A DNA stretch of 64,000 bases from an uncultured Lachnospiraceae bacterium (lineage in GTDB: Bacteria; Bacillota; Clostridia; Lachnospirales; Lachnospiraceae), in the NCBI GenBank assembly GCA_934339135.1, contig CAKRHP010000003.1, forward strand, positions 62,001 through 126,000, read 5' to 3'. The notes below the pieces were generated by a model. The model worked only from the letters and a program-made list of their open reading frames with translations, did not search any database and was not told where the DNA came from. Position 1 is the first letter of the stretch, and every line of letters starts with the position of its first letter. Shown here one piece after another: positions 17,682 through 29,467 of this stretch. The position numbers and the translations under genes are program-made.

Positions 17682-18683
17682 TTAATCTTCCGGCTTCTCG
17701 ATTCCAAAGTGACGGTATGCCAGATCAGATGCCATCCGTCCTCTCGGAGTCCGCAGGATCAGACCGTTCTGTACCAGATACGGCTCATACACATCCTCCA
17801 GTGTTCCGGCATCTTCTCCAATGGAAACTGCAAGAGTCTCCAGTCCCACCGGGCCTCCACCAAAATGATGGATCATGGTTTCGATGATCTGACGGTCTGT
17901 GTTATCCAGTCCCAATTTGTCTACTTCCAGAAGATCCAGTGCAAAGTCCGTTACTTTCTTGTCGATCCTGCCATCATATTTGATCTGGGCAAAATCACGG
18001 ACACGTTTCAGCAGACGATTGGCAAGACGGGGGGTTCCTCTTGATCTGCGTGCCAACTCCATAGCTCCCTCCTCGTCAATCTCCACATCCAGGATTTCGG
18101 CAGAATGCTCCACAATATCAGCCAACTCCTCCGGTGTATAAAACTCCATCCGGTTTACCACACCGAAGCGGTCCCGGAGAGGTGCCGACAGCATACCGGC
18201 ACGGGTGGTGGCTCCGATCAGGGTAAACTTTGGCAGATCCAGTCTGACCGACCGTGCCGAAGGACCTTTCCCGATCACAATATCGATCACATAATCCTCC
18301 ATCGCCGGATAAAGTACCTCCTCCACCTGACGATTCAGGCGATGGATCTCATCCACAAACAATACATCCCCGTCCTGCAGCTTTGTCAGGATCGCCGCCA
18401 TTTCTCCCGGTTTCTCGATTGCCGGTCCTGCCGTGATCTTCATATTCACGCCCATTTCGTTTGCAATGATCCCGGCAAGCGTCGTTTTACCAAGACCCGG
18501 CGGTCCGTATAAAAGCACATGATCCAATGCATCCCCTCTCTGCTTCGCCGCCTGGATATATACGGACAGATTATCCTTAATCTTCTGCTGCCCGATATAA
18601 TCCGACAAATGCTGCGGCCGCAAAGTCGGCTCCAGCCTTGCATCCTCCTCTGTAAACTCTGTACTGATCGTCCTTTTTGCCAT
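17682..18683 (-). CDS. ruvB: Holliday junction branch migration helicase RuvB
   Basis: 333 residues. AAA+ motor with Walker [10 protein letters not shown] (about residue 61), Walker [11 protein letters not shown] (about 110), sensor [10 protein letters not shown] and arginine-finger region [11 protein letters not shown], followed by the C-terminal winged helix ([26 protein letters not shown]). RuvB hexamers pump DNA through the RuvA-bound four-way junction during recombinational repair. It lies 92 bases after ruvA and closes the unit. ruvC is not in this window. Confidence 0.98.
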   Translation of the reverse strand: MAKRTISTEFTEEDARLEPTLRPQHLSDYIGQQKIKDNLSVYIQAAKQRGDALDHVLLYGPPGLGKTTLAGIIANEMGVNMKITAGPAIEKPGEMAAILTKLQDGDVLFVDEIHRLNRQVEEVLYPAMEDYVIDIVIGKGPSARSVRLDLPKFTLIGATTRAGMLSAPLRDRFGVVNRMEFYTPEELADIVEHSAEILDVEIDEEGAMELARRSRGTPRLANRLLKRVRDFAQIKYDGRIDKKVTDFALDLLEVDKLGLDNTDRQIIETMIHHFGGGPVGLETLAVSIGEDAGTLEDVYEPYLVQNGLILRTPRGRMASDLAYRHFGIEKPED

Positions 18684-18775
18684 ATCCCGTCTATCTCTCC
18701 TTGATTTTTTCTCTTGTCATAACGGCACTTTTCTCAAATTTTAAACCGCAGGTTCAAATTTGCCGTGTGAAATCT

Positions 18776-19393
18776 TTACAGAAGTTTCAACGCCTGTTTT
18801 AACAGCTCCTCCGTCGTAAGCTCCCCTGCATTTTCGATCTGCTTCACTGCCTTCAGAGCCTCAGCCGCAGAGTATCCCAGTGCCGCCAGCGCCTCCACCG
18901 CCTCGGCAGAAGCCTTGGATACACCGGAACTTTCTTCCTTCGCAGTGCCTTTTCCCGCCGCCTTTTCCAGCACCGCATCCACCGTCTCCTTTGCCGCGAT
19001 CTTGTCCTTAAGCTCTACGATCACCTTTTTGGCGGTCTTGGCTCCCACACCCGGTGCCTTGGCGATCGCTGCCGCATCGTCTGCAAGAACGGCAAACCGG
19101 ATATCATCCGCCGACAGTGTCCCCAGAATACTTAACCCCGCCTTCGGACCAATGCCACTGACGGTGATCAGCATCTGGAAGATCTCCAGATCGTCCACAC
19201 TGCCAAAGCCAAAAAGCTGCATAGCATCCTCTCTGACATTCAGATATGTATAAAGCTTCATTTCACCGCCCATTACCGGAAGCCTGTCCATCATCGCCGG
19301 TGACACAAGGATCCGGTAACCAATCCCCTGATTATCCAGGATCACCGCATCCTCCTCGATCATTTCCAGCGTTCCTTTAATATATCGAATCAT
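18776..19393 (-). CDS. ruvA: Holliday junction DNA-binding protein RuvA
   Basis: 205 residues, standard length. Begins MIRYIKGTLEMIEEDAVILDNQGIGY (OB-fold domain I), has two helix-hairpin-helix motifs (ITVSGIGPKAGLSIL and KAPGVGAKTAKKVIVELKDK) and a C-terminal three-helix domain (about residues 155-205, ending LTTEELLKQALKLL) that contacts RuvB. The open frame extends to 19456, but GGAG six bases before the ATG at 19393 and homology fix the start. A mobile Ala/Lys/Ser-rich linker (about 130-155) is normal. Confidence 0.97.
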   Translation of the reverse strand: MIRYIKGTLEMIEEDAVILDNQGIGYRILVSPAMMDRLPVMGGEMKLYTYLNVREDAMQLFGFGSVDDLEIFQMLITVSGIGPKAGLSILGTLSADDIRFAVLADDAAAIAKAPGVGAKTAKKVIVELKDKIAAKETVDAVLEKAAGKGTAKEESSGVSKASAEAVEALAALGYSAAEALKAVKQIENAGELTTEELLKQALKLL

Positions 19394-19471
19394 ATTTTCT
19401 CCATTCCGCCACAAAAACAAGCCGCCTCTGCCCGGAAACAGCGATTTGTGACACAAATATTTATTAAAAGT

Positions 19472-19765
19472 TTAGTCTTTTATTTCATATCCCCCCACAG
19501 ACATTCCGGTATCCCAGTCCGACAGCCTGCTGAAATGACCGGTGGATCTCCCCAGCCATCCCTCTTCCATATATTTCAGGATCACATAAGGATGGATCCC
19601 CAGTTCCTCCGAGATCTGCAGAGCATTGCTGTTGGGATATTCCCGGAGATATCGCACAATATCATCCAACTGGTCATCATCCTTGCTCCGACACTCCTTA
19701 CAGCACCATGTTCTGATCTTGGAATGAAACACTTTATGACAGTGTTTGCATACATTGGTATACAT
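19472..19765 (-). CDS. Small zinc-ribbon protein with helix-turn-helix-like tail
   Basis: 97 residues. The N-terminal 27 residues hold two Cys pairs (CKHC and CCKEC) that should bind one zinc. The middle (about 30-70, LDDIVRYLREYPNSNALQISEELGI) looks like a winged or simple helix-turn-helix segment with the 'ALQISEELGI' turn. It resembles the small flagellar-operon regulator family around YvyF, but here lies between cls and ruvA with 24 and 78 base gaps, so a role in flagella is not supported by context. A DNA- or RNA-binding regulator is a reasonable inference; no target can be named. Confidence 0.7.
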   Translation of the reverse strand: MYTNVCKHCHKVFHSKIRTWCCKECRSKDDDQLDDIVRYLREYPNSNALQISEELGIHPYVILKYMEEGWLGRSTGHFSRLSDWDTGMSVGGYEIKD

Positions 19766-19789
19766 GATAATATCATCCTCATTTCTTCA

Positions 19790-21460
19790 TTAGAAAAGTG
19801 TGGCAAACAGATTGAGTAGCGGCTGGATCAGTTTCCAGCTCATCGGACGGTTTAACCATTCCTCATATTTGATCTCTCTGCTTTCCTCAAACATTTTTTC
19901 AAAATCTTTGTGAATATCATTCTGGATCTTCTCCCCGGACATCCACACACCATTTTCATAATGCAGATAAAAACTCCGGTAATCCATGTTGATGGTTCCC
20001 ACAATTGCCGCATCCTCTGTCAGGATCTGTTTGGCATGGATAAATCCCGGCGTATACTCAAAGATCCGTACGCCACCTTTCAACAGAGCTCCATAATTAT
20101 AATTTGTCAGCATTTTGGCATACTTCTTATCCGGAATGTTCGGTGTCACAATACGCACATCCACCCCCCGGCGAACTGCTTCGATCAGGGACTGCTGCAT
20201 ATAATCCTCAATGATCAGATACGGTGTTGTTATATAAAGATACTGATCCGAGTACATGATCATCTGATTATAAATACTTTCAATGGGATTTTTCGGATTG
20301 TTGGCAGGACCATCCGAGATCACCTGACACCAGGTATCTCCTTTTTCCTCAGCCATCACCTTATATTTAAGATAATCCACATGCTCCTTATCCTGACCGC
20401 TTGCCTCCCACATCTGCAGGAAGACGACCGTAAGTCCCCACACTGCCTCCCCCTGTACCTTGATCCCGGTATCCTTCCAGACACCAAAGCGTTCCACCAG
20501 ATTGGCATACTCGTCCGCAAGATTAAACCCACCGGTATAACCAACCTTTCCATCAATGACCATGATCTTCTGGTGGGAACGGAAATTCATATAAAGCTGG
20601 CTGGTATATTTCATGATCGGATTAAATACCCGTACTTCAAAGCCCTCATGCTCCAGAATCTGTTTAAAATATTTGCGGGTGCGGATCGCCGCTCCAAAAT
20701 CATCGTACAGGAACTTAACTTCAACCCCTTCTTCGATCTTACGCTTGAGGATTTCGTGCATTTTATCCCACAAAGCCCCCTCAGCCACAATAAAAAAGTC
20801 GATCAGCACGAACTTCTCCGCTTTGTCCAGTTCCCGGAAGATTGATTCAAAAGCATCCTCTCCCATGGGAAAATACTCCACCTGATTTCCCTGGGTCAGC
20901 AGAAAATTCTCAGAAAGCATAAACTTGACCATCCTGCCGGAGACAGGATTATCCTCCGCATAGTCCACCCACAGATCATCATCCTGCACCAGAAACTTAT
21001 TGCCATAGCTGATCTGCCGCATAATATGCGTATCCAGCTCCTTTTTCCGTTTGCTGGACCGGCCCCACAAAAAGTACAGAAGATATCCTGTGATCGGAAG
21101 CATCGTAATGATCGAGATCCAGGCAATCCTGTAAGATGGACTCTGATTCCGGTTAATGAGTGCCACGATCGCAGCCATCGAAAAAACCTGGATCAGATAA
21201 TACCAGATTGTTCCATTTTTAATAATCTGCAGTGAAAAAATCATAACAATACAGACCTGTGCCAGAACGATCAGAGCAGTCAGGATCACCCTCAAAAAAC
21301 CACTGGTATTATTCTGTATCCTTCCCTTTAATTCCCGGAGATAACTTTCTTCTCTCTCTTCCTCATGAAAATATTTATCATTTCCTCTGCGCTGATTCTT
21401 CTGATCCCATCTCTCATATGCGGCGTCTTTATCGAATATTTTCTTTTCTCCGATCTCCAT
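19790..21460 (-). CDS. cls: Cardiolipin synthase (phospholipase D family)
   Basis: 556 residues. A charged N-terminal 55 residues precede two or three membrane spans (about 55-125), then two phospholipase-D repeats with HKD motifs: HQKIMVIDGKVGYTGG (about residue 298) and HAKQILTEDAAIVGTINMD (about 473). The enzyme condenses two phosphatidylglycerols to cardiolipin and glycerol. The N-terminal cytoplasmic extension (DKDAAYERWDQKNQRRGNDKYFHEEE) is longer than in the usual family member. It heads a minus-strand unit that runs on into ruvA-ruvB and is divergent from the yprB-like gene, 93 bases away. Confidence 0.94.
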   Translation of the reverse strand: MEIGEKKIFDKDAAYERWDQKNQRRGNDKYFHEEEREESYLRELKGRIQNNTSGFLRVILTALIVLAQVCIVMIFSLQIIKNGTIWYYLIQVFSMAAIVALINRNQSPSYRIAWISIITMLPITGYLLYFLWGRSSKRKKELDTHIMRQISYGNKFLVQDDDLWVDYAEDNPVSGRMVKFMLSENFLLTQGNQVEYFPMGEDAFESIFRELDKAEKFVLIDFFIVAEGALWDKMHEILKRKIEEGVEVKFLYDDFGAAIRTRKYFKQILEHEGFEVRVFNPIMKYTSQLYMNFRSHQKIMVIDGKVGYTGGFNLADEYANLVERFGVWKDTGIKVQGEAVWGLTVVFLQMWEASGQDKEHVDYLKYKVMAEEKGDTWCQVISDGPANNPKNPIESIYNQMIMYSDQYLYITTPYLIIEDYMQQSLIEAVRRGVDVRIVTPNIPDKKYAKMLTNYNYGALLKGGVRIFEYTPGFIHAKQILTEDAAIVGTINMDYRSFYLHYENGVWMSGEKIQNDIHKDFEKMFEESREIKYEEWLNRPMSWKLIQPLLNLFATLF

Positions 21461-21553
21461 CTGACCTCACTCCATTTCCAAACCAAAATTCACATTTCCT
21501 CTATTATATGATATCCTAACATAAAATACAAACACCAACCGGGAGACTGCTAC

Positions 21554-22732
21554 ATGAAAACAATACATTACACTTTACCGGATCCTCCGGATCGGTACGC
21601 TTTCCACCAGCCTATGGATCAGATCACATTTTTTGATATTGAAACAACAGGCCTTTCTGCAAAAACCGCTTCCATCTATCTGATCGGAGCCATGCATTAT
21701 GACCATGCCGCCGGTAGCTGGGCACTGACACAATGGTTTGCGGATGACTACCAGAGTGAGCCAAAGATTGTAGAAGCCTTTTTATCCTATCTGGAAAACT
21801 TTACTTACCTGTATCATTTCAACGGATGCACCTTCGATATTCCATTTGTGACTGCCAAATGTGAAAAACACGGAATCAATCCGTCCCCAAAGGTCTCTGC
21901 CATGCTGGAAAATACCATCTCCAGCCGGACATGCGATCCGATCCCGGCTAACATCGACCTGCTGAAGGAGATCCGCCCCTTCAAAAAAAGACTGGGACTA
22001 GCAAAAGCAAACCAAACTTATCTGGAACACTGGTTAGGATTAAACCGGGAGGATATCTATAACGGAGGGCAGCTGATCAAGGTTTATTCCGAATATATGC
22101 AGCAAAAGATCCTTCACAAGGAAAAAGGAGCCGAGCTGGAAAAGCTGCTCCTGCTCCACAATCATGATGATATTGCCGGCATGATCCACGTATGCAGTAT
22201 GCTGTCATACCAGGATTTCTTTTCCCCTTTGGAACCAAAAGCGGTCACCGTCTCCAAACTCCCCCCGGATCATCTGACGGTAGTTCTGCCGGTGCACCTT
22301 CCCCGGAAAGTCACTCTGGAACACACCTTTCCCGAGACAGACAAAACAAGTTTACAGCTTGAAAATGCCCGCCTTACACTGGACAAGACTGCCGCCACCC
22401 TGTCACTTCCTCTGTATCACGGAACCCTGAAATACTTCTTTCCGGATCATAAGGATTACTACTACCTGCCTCAGGAGGATACTGCCATCCACAAAAGTGT
22501 CGCCCAGTTTGTGGATGCATCCTGCCGCAGGAAAGCAACTGCCGCCAACTGTTTCACCAAAAAAGAAGGGATATTTCTTCCTTCTCTTTCTGCCAAAGAA
22601 CCGGCCATGAAAGAAAACTGTTTTTATCATGCTTACAAAGTAAAGCCTGCGTTCTATCTGCTGCCGGATGACCCGGATGATATGAACCAGTTCTTAAGCA
22701 GTTATGTTTCCAGTGAGATATGTCATTTCTAG
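21554..22732 (+). CDS. YprB-type RNase H-like exonuclease
   Basis: 392 residues. The first half (about residues 18-225) is a DnaQ/DEDD-fold nuclease: FFDIETTGLS (first Asp-Glu pair), HFNGCTFDIPFV (Asn and Asp), and HNHDDIAGM (final Asp). This is the ribonuclease-H-like YprB domain found in Firmicutes. The second half (about 230-392) has no familiar motifs; unlike YprB of Bacillus it has no clear TPR repeats. Substrate is unknown; DNA or RNA end trimming is an inference from fold. Start supported by GGGAG. It stands alone, divergent from cls. Confidence 0.85.
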   Translation: MKTIHYTLPDPPDRYAFHQPMDQITFFDIETTGLSAKTASIYLIGAMHYDHAAGSWALTQWFADDYQSEPKIVEAFLSYLENFTYLYHFNGCTFDIPFVTAKCEKHGINPSPKVSAMLENTISSRTCDPIPANIDLLKEIRPFKKRLGLAKANQTYLEHWLGLNREDIYNGGQLIKVYSEYMQQKILHKEKGAELEKLLLLHNHDDIAGMIHVCSMLSYQDFFSPLEPKAVTVSKLPPDHLTVVLPVHLPRKVTLEHTFPETDKTSLQLENARLTLDKTAATLSLPLYHGTLKYFFPDHKDYYYLPQEDTAIHKSVAQFVDASCRRKATAANCFTKKEGIFLPSLSAKEPAMKENCFYHAYKVKPAFYLLPDDPDDMNQFLSSYVSSEICHF

Positions 22733-22765
22733 TTATTATGTGTTCATCATTTTTAAGGTGCCGAC

Positions 22766-22794
22766 TTGAATTTCACGAAGGAATGCTGTAATAT
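22766..22794 (+). promoter_or_regulatory. Predicted promoter of the LysR gene
   Basis: -35 TTGAAT (22766-22771), 17-base spacer, -10 TAATAT (22789-22794), about 48 bases before the ATG. Confidence 0.5.
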
Positions 22795-22842
22795 AAGGAA
22801 TTATTGATATAAGACGAAACAACAAAGAAAAAGGGGAAAATT

Positions 22843-23712
22843 ATGGAACTGTTTCAATTAAGATACTTTCTCGCCGTTGCCCAGTTTGAACACGTCACAA
22901 AGGCTGCCGAAAGTCTGCATGTGGCACAGCCTGCCGTATCCCAGGCTATCCGTCATTTAGAGGAGGAGCTGGATGTGACTCTTTTTGACCGGGAAAACCA
23001 CCATATTGCACTAAACAGCAGCGGAAAACTTCTCCAAAGCAAGCTGTTACCTATTATTTCTTCTCTGGACAGACTTCCGGAGGAGATCAAAGAGGCTTCC
23101 CTAAAACAGCCTGTGATCCATATGAATCTCCGTTCAGCTTCTGCGATCGTTACAAACTGTATCATTTCTTACCGCAGTATCCATCCGGAAATAAAATTTA
23201 AACTTTCCCAGAAACCGGATGATCCTACTGCTGATTATATTGTTTCTGCCGTTCGCAGCGATACAGAGCTTCTGCCATCACAGCATCTCCTGTTTCAGGA
23301 AGATTTCTATCTGGCAGTACCGGCAGATTCCCGCATGGCATCCCTCTCCTCCATTAAGCTTGAAAAAACCGCCAAGGAATCCTATGTGAGTCTGGAAAGT
23401 AACCGTCCTCTGCGCGCCATCTGCGATCTGTTCTGCCAGTCCATTCATTTTACGCCGAATATTGTATATGAAAGTGACAATCCGGAAACTGTCCGTGACC
23501 TGATCGCCGCAGGACTCGGTGTGGGTTTCTGGCCACAGTACTGCTGGAAAAAGCCATCCCCGGATCAGGTAAAGCTGCTTTCCATTAATAAACCGGACTG
23601 CAGCCGTCAGGTAATCGCCTCGATTCCAAAGGCTTCCGCCCAGAATCCGGCAATCATGGAGTTTCATACATATCTTACGGACTGGATCCAAAAGAACCTG
23701 TTATCTGAGTGA
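22843..23712 (+). CDS. LysR-family transcriptional regulator
   Basis: 289 residues. N-terminal winged helix-turn-helix (about 1-60) with the standard LysR run: MELFQLRYFLAVAQ, AAESLHVAQPAVSQAIRHLE, LFDRENHHIALN. The effector domain (about 90-289) has the periplasmic-binding-like fold, with SNRPLRAIC and GLGVGFWPQYCW. LysR regulators usually act on a divergent neighbour, but here the upstream gene points the same way, so the target is not evident. The last codons form the first arm of the terminator. Confidence 0.92.
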   Translation: MELFQLRYFLAVAQFEHVTKAAESLHVAQPAVSQAIRHLEEELDVTLFDRENHHIALNSSGKLLQSKLLPIISSLDRLPEEIKEASLKQPVIHMNLRSASAIVTNCIISYRSIHPEIKFKLSQKPDDPTADYIVSAVRSDTELLPSQHLLFQEDFYLAVPADSRMASLSSIKLEKTAKESYVSLESNRPLRAICDLFCQSIHFTPNIVYESDNPETVRDLIAAGLGVGFWPQYCWKKPSPDQVKLLSINKPDCSRQVIASIPKASAQNPAIMEFHTYLTDWIQKNLLSE

Positions 23713-23740
23713 CCATCAGATAACAGGCTCTTTTCATTTT
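23697..23740 (+). terminator. Terminator of the LysR gene, overlapping its stop codon
   Basis: Perfect 12-bp arms CCTGTTATCTGA (23697-23708) and TCAGATAACAGG (23716-23727) followed by CTCTTTTCATTTT. The first arm contains the last LysR codons. On the minus strand it is followed by TTCTTTT, so it may also stop read-through from the convergent atp operon. Confidence 0.88.
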
Positions 23741-23743
23741 CCA

Positions 23744-23760
23744 AAACCACCTCGGTGGTT
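23744..23760 (-). terminator. Probable terminator of the atp operon
   Basis: Minus-strand hairpin AACCACC/GGTGGTT (23745-23760) followed by TTGGAAAATG; the T run is weak, so the stronger convergent terminator at 23697-23727 probably helps. Confidence 0.5.
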
Positions 23761-23793
23761 ATATCACCGGAAATCCTCTCTGTCATATCAATC

Positions 23794-24213
23794 TCAGACA
23801 CGCATATCGTCCTTACTGCTGTAACGAAGTCTTGACATCGCCCGCGCAAGGGAAGCCTTGGACATATAATATTCCTGAATGCTCTGCTTCTGGCGAAGCT
23901 GCTCTCTGGCACGCTCCTCCGCTTCTCTGGCTCTGCGGACATCGATCTCCTCCGGATGCTCTGCGGTGTCCACCAGAATGCTGACACGGTTATTGATCAC
24001 CTGGGCGAACCCGGTACCTACCACACCCGTGATCCATTCTCCATCCTCAGTCTGGATCCGCAGTTCTCCCACTTCCACTGCAAAGACCATATTTTCGTGA
24101 TGTGCCTGAATCTCCTTTTCACCGTCCTCCAAAGGGATCACCACCTGACGGCAGCGTCCCTCAAAGAACACACGGTCACAGGCAGTCACATTCAATAAAA
24201 ATGTATTCTCCAT
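23794..24213 (-). CDS. atpC: ATP synthase F1 epsilon subunit AtpC
   Basis: 139 residues. N-terminal beta-sandwich (about 1-85, with GEKEIQAHHENMVFAVEVGELRI) and C-terminal helical hairpin (about 88-135, AREAEERAREQL). Epsilon joins the rotor to the catalytic head and can inhibit ATP hydrolysis. The GAGGG ribosome site is six bases from the ATG at 24213; the in-frame TTG at 24219 would overlap it. Last gene of the operon, 21 bases after atpD. Confidence 0.95.
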   Translation of the reverse strand: MENTFLLNVTACDRVFFEGRCRQVVIPLEDGEKEIQAHHENMVFAVEVGELRIQTEDGEWITGVVGTGFAQVINNRVSILVDTAEHPEEIDVRRAREAEERAREQLRQKQSIQEYYMSKASLARAMSRLRYSSKDDMRV

Positions 24214-24234
24214 AATCAACCCTCACTTATGCCG

Positions 24235-26555
<2,321 letters not shown>

Positions 26556-26602
26556 TCTCTGTGCCTCCTGCCGGACATGACCGGTCAGGCACAGACCTGC
26601 TG

Positions 26603-28111
26603 CTATTGATTCTGACCAAGAAACTCCTCTGCCACAGACAGGATCTGATCTCTCAGATCGTCCTCCAGCACCTTTTCTGTCTGTATCTTTTGTGCAATCT
26701 CCGGATGCAGATCCTGAAAATATGCCAGCATCTTTCCCTGGGTTTCCTTGATCTGCTCCTTCGGAATATCAAGGAACAGTTTTCCGGTTGCCACAACCAG
26801 CGTGATCACCTGCTCTGCCAGAGACATCGGATGACCAAGGGGCTGTTTCAAAAGCTCCATCAGACCATTACCGTATGCAAGCTGCTTCTTTGTCTCGTCA
26901 TCCAGATCGGAACTAAACTGTGTAAACACTTCCATCTCACGGAACTGTGCCAGATCAATACGGATCGTACCGGATGCCTTCTTCATCGCTTTCGTCTGTG
27001 CCGCTCCACCCACACGGGATACAGAAAGACCTACATTGACCGCCGGGCGCATACCGGAGAAGAACAGATCACTCTCCAGAAAGATCTGTCCGTCTGTAAT
27101 AGAAATAACATTTGTAGGAATGTATGCAGATACATCTCCTGCCTGTGTCTCAATGATCGGAAGTGCCGTAATGGATCCTCCGCCCAACTCGTCGCTGAGT
27201 CTGCTGGAACGCTCCAGCAGACGGGAATGCAGATAGAACACATCTCCCGGATAAGCCTCACGTCCCGGGGAACGCTCTAACAGCAGGGAAAGAGCACGGT
27301 ATGCCACCGCATGCTTTGACAGATCATCATAGACGATTAATACATCCTTTCCCTGATACATAAAATACTCTGCCAGAGCTGTTCCGGAGTACGGTGCAAT
27401 ATATTCCAGAGATGCCGACTCACTTGCCGTTGCCGACAGCACGATGGAATATTCCATTGCATCATTTTTCTCTAAGGTATTTACCAGCTTTGCTACCGTA
27501 GAAGCCTTCTGTCCAATGGCCACATAGATGCAGATCACATCCTTGCCCTTCTGGTTCAATATGGCATCCATGGCGATAGAGGTTTTACCGGTCTGACGGT
27601 CTCCAATGATCAATTCACGCTGTCCACGTCCGATGGGGAACATGGAATCAATCGCAAGAATACCGGTCTCCAACGGTTCTGTGACCGATTTCCGGTCAAT
27701 GATCCCCGGTGCCTCACACTCGATCGCACGGTAATCGGAAGCCTCGATATCTCCTTTTCCGTCAATGGGTGCTCCCAGAGCATTGACCACACGTCCCAGA
27801 TAGTTTTCTCCTACCGGGATACCGGCACGCTTTTTGGTCCTGGTCACCTTCATGCCCTCACGGATCCCATTGTCCTTGCCCAGCACAATACAGCCGATCT
27901 GGGTACGCTGGATATCCTGAACCATTCCCTTGATCCCGTTTTCAAAGATCACAATCTCACCGTACATGGCATGCTCCATCCCATAGATCGTTGCAATCCC
28001 GTCACCAACCCAGATCACGGTACCAACTTCGTGTTCCCGGCTTTCTGCTTCATAGTTTTCAATCTCGCTTTTTAATATTGAAATTATATTTTCTGAGCTG
28101 ATCGCACTCAC
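26603..28111 (-). CDS. atpA: ATP synthase F1 alpha subunit AtpA
   Basis: 502 residues. Walker [10 protein letters not shown] (about residue 169), the alpha-signature [14 protein letters not shown] (about 365) and the N-terminal [23 protein letters not shown]. The non-catalytic nucleotide-binding subunit that alternates with beta and carries the 'arginine finger' in the SVSRVG segment. Located between atpH and atpG with a 26-base gap upstream. Confidence 0.98.
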   Translation of the reverse strand: MSAISSENIISILKSEIENYEAESREHEVGTVIWVGDGIATIYGMEHAMYGEIVIFENGIKGMVQDIQRTQIGCIVLGKDNGIREGMKVTRTKKRAGIPVGENYLGRVVNALGAPIDGKGDIEASDYRAIECEAPGIIDRKSVTEPLETGILAIDSMFPIGRGQRELIIGDRQTGKTSIAMDAILNQKGKDVICIYVAIGQKASTVAKLVNTLEKNDAMEYSIVLSATASESASLEYIAPYSGTALAEYFMYQGKDVLIVYDDLSKHAVAYRALSLLLERSPGREAYPGDVFYLHSRLLERSSRLSDELGGGSITALPIIETQAGDVSAYIPTNVISITDGQIFLESDLFFSGMRPAVNVGLSVSRVGGAAQTKAMKKASGTIRIDLAQFREMEVFTQFSSDLDDETKKQLAYGNGLMELLKQPLGHPMSLAEQVITLVVATGKLFLDIPKEQIKETQGKMLAYFQDLHPEIAQKIQTEKVLEDDLRDQILSVAEEFLGQNQ

Positions 28112-28137
28112 ATTATCATCTCCTAGCCTTTTACTGC

Positions 28138-28653
28138 CTACACCTGTGGCGTACCAGTAATTAATTTTTCTCTCATGCAGTTGATACTGCCCCGCAGGCT
28201 CCGGTCAATCTCCAGATCACCGATACGGATCACAAAGCCTCCGATCAGCTCCGGCAGCGGCTCCAATGCAAGCTTCACCTCACTGCATTCCAACTGACTG
28301 CACAATTTCTTTTCTATCCGGGCAAGCTGCTCCTTTTCGGGCTTTTCTACATAATACAAAATGCCCCTTCGGATCTTTTCACTGTCATCATACCAGTTTT
28401 CATATGCCTGGAACATATCCGGCAACAGATCCATTTCCCGGTTGTCACATACTACCTTCAGAAATACCTGTATCTCCTCCGGAAAGATCCTCTCAATGAG
28501 TCTGTGCTTCTCCCCGGCTTTCACAACCGGACTCTCCATCACTTCCCGCAAAGGCTCTGACTGCTTCCATATCTCTTCCGCCTCTGCCACGGTCTGCCGG
28601 TCCATGCCCAATAGAAATAATACTTTTCCATAATTAATTGCTGTCTGATTCAT
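28138..28653 (-). CDS. atpH: ATP synthase F1 delta subunit AtpH
   Basis: About 171 residues, the OSCP/delta length. Begins [16 protein letters not shown] and ends with the conserved [25 protein letters not shown]. Delta fixes the peripheral stalk (AtpF dimer) to the top of F1. Its start lies inside the end of atpF (20-base overlap), which suggests translational coupling; a GTG at 28662 is in frame, but AGGTG is correctly spaced for the ATG at 28653. Confidence 0.92.
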   Translation of the reverse strand: MNQTAINYGKVLFLLGMDRQTVAEAEEIWKQSEPLREVMESPVVKAGEKHRLIERIFPEEIQVFLKVVCDNREMDLLPDMFQAYENWYDDSEKIRRGILYYVEKPEKEQLARIEKKLCSQLECSEVKLALEPLPELIGGFVIRIGDLEIDRSLRGSINCMREKLITGTPQV

Positions 28654-29131
28654 GGGCCTCACCTGCTCCTGCTATGTAACTGTCATAAATGGATCCATTG
28701 GATGCGGCTCCTGTATTCTGGGTAAGGATCTTTTCGGCTGCTGCCATGGCCACCTGTGCCACCTGCTTCTGCATGCCGTCCATCGCCCTTTCCTTCTCTG
28801 CCTCTACATCCTTTCGGGCTTTATCCATAATATGACCTGCCTGCTTCTCTGCTTCCATCACTCTGCTTTCATATTCCTTCCGGGCACGTACCTTGGAGTC
28901 CTCCAATATCTTCTGGGACTGATCCTTTGCGTCCGCCAGCAGACCTTCATACTGTTCCTTGAGCTGCAGTGCCTGTTCTTCTTTGCCTGCGGCTGAAGCA
29001 AACTGTCCGTCGATCAACTGTTTTCTCTGTTCCAGTACCGACTGGATCGGACCGATCAGAAAATGACGCAATGCCACATAAAGTATCAGCAGGTTGATCA
29101 ATGTAAAGACGATTCCGTCTAAACGTAACAT
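28634..29131 (-). CDS. atpF: ATP synthase Fo b subunit AtpF
   Basis: 165 residues: one N-terminal membrane span (about 6-28, FTLINLLILYVALRHFLI) and a long charged coiled coil (about 35-145). Dimers form the peripheral stalk. The tail (about 145-165) is Gly/Ser-rich and acidic. Confidence 0.94.
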   Translation of the reverse strand: MLRLDGIVFTLINLLILYVALRHFLIGPIQSVLEQRKQLIDGQFASAAGKEEQALQLKEQYEGLLADAKDQSQKILEDSKVRARKEYESRVMEAEKQAGHIMDKARKDVEAEKERAMDGMQKQVAQVAMAAAEKILTQNTGAASNGSIYDSYIAGAGEAHESDSN

Positions 29132-29203
29132 ATCACATCGCCAGCCTTTCTCTGATTTTGTGTGCTGCAGACTATTTCAATCTGCAGTACCGGTTATTAC
29201 TGA

Positions 29204-29428
29204 TTACTTTAATAATAAGATGATCAGCAATGCGATAACGAAACCGTAAATAGCAGTTGCCTCTGCCAGTGCACAGCCAAGCACCAGGTTGATCTTGATC
29301 TTTGGCTCAGCCTCCGGCTGTCTTGCAATGGCATCTACTGCCTTTGATGTAGCCAGTCCAATACCGATTCCTGCTCCAATACCTGTTAAAACTGCGATTC
29401 CTGCTCCAATTGCGATTAACTGTGTCAT
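29204..29428 (-). CDS. atpE: ATP synthase Fo c subunit AtpE (proton type by sequence)
   Basis: 74 residues, two membrane helices joined by the ARQPEA polar loop. The ion-binding carboxylate is the Glu of CALAEATAIYGF (about residue 57). Compared with the Na+-binding c subunit of Ilyobacter, the Gln of the first helix is Ile here (GAGIGIGLA) and the Ser after the Glu is Ala, so the Na+ ligands are missing and H+ coupling is predicted. The second helix keeps T-x-IY. GAGGAG upstream fixes the start. Confidence 0.97.
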   Translation of the reverse strand: MTQLIAIGAGIAVLTGIGAGIGIGLATSKAVDAIARQPEAEPKIKINLVLGCALAEATAIYGFVIALLIILLLK

Positions 29429-29467
29429 AATGATTCTCCTCTTTTCTCTTAATTTCTTACTCTTTTA

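Noticed and set aside
19910..20845. 311-codon plus-strand ORF opposite cls
   Set aside because: Antisense shadow; the minus-strand frame has both HKD motifs and the plus-strand product looks like no protein family.
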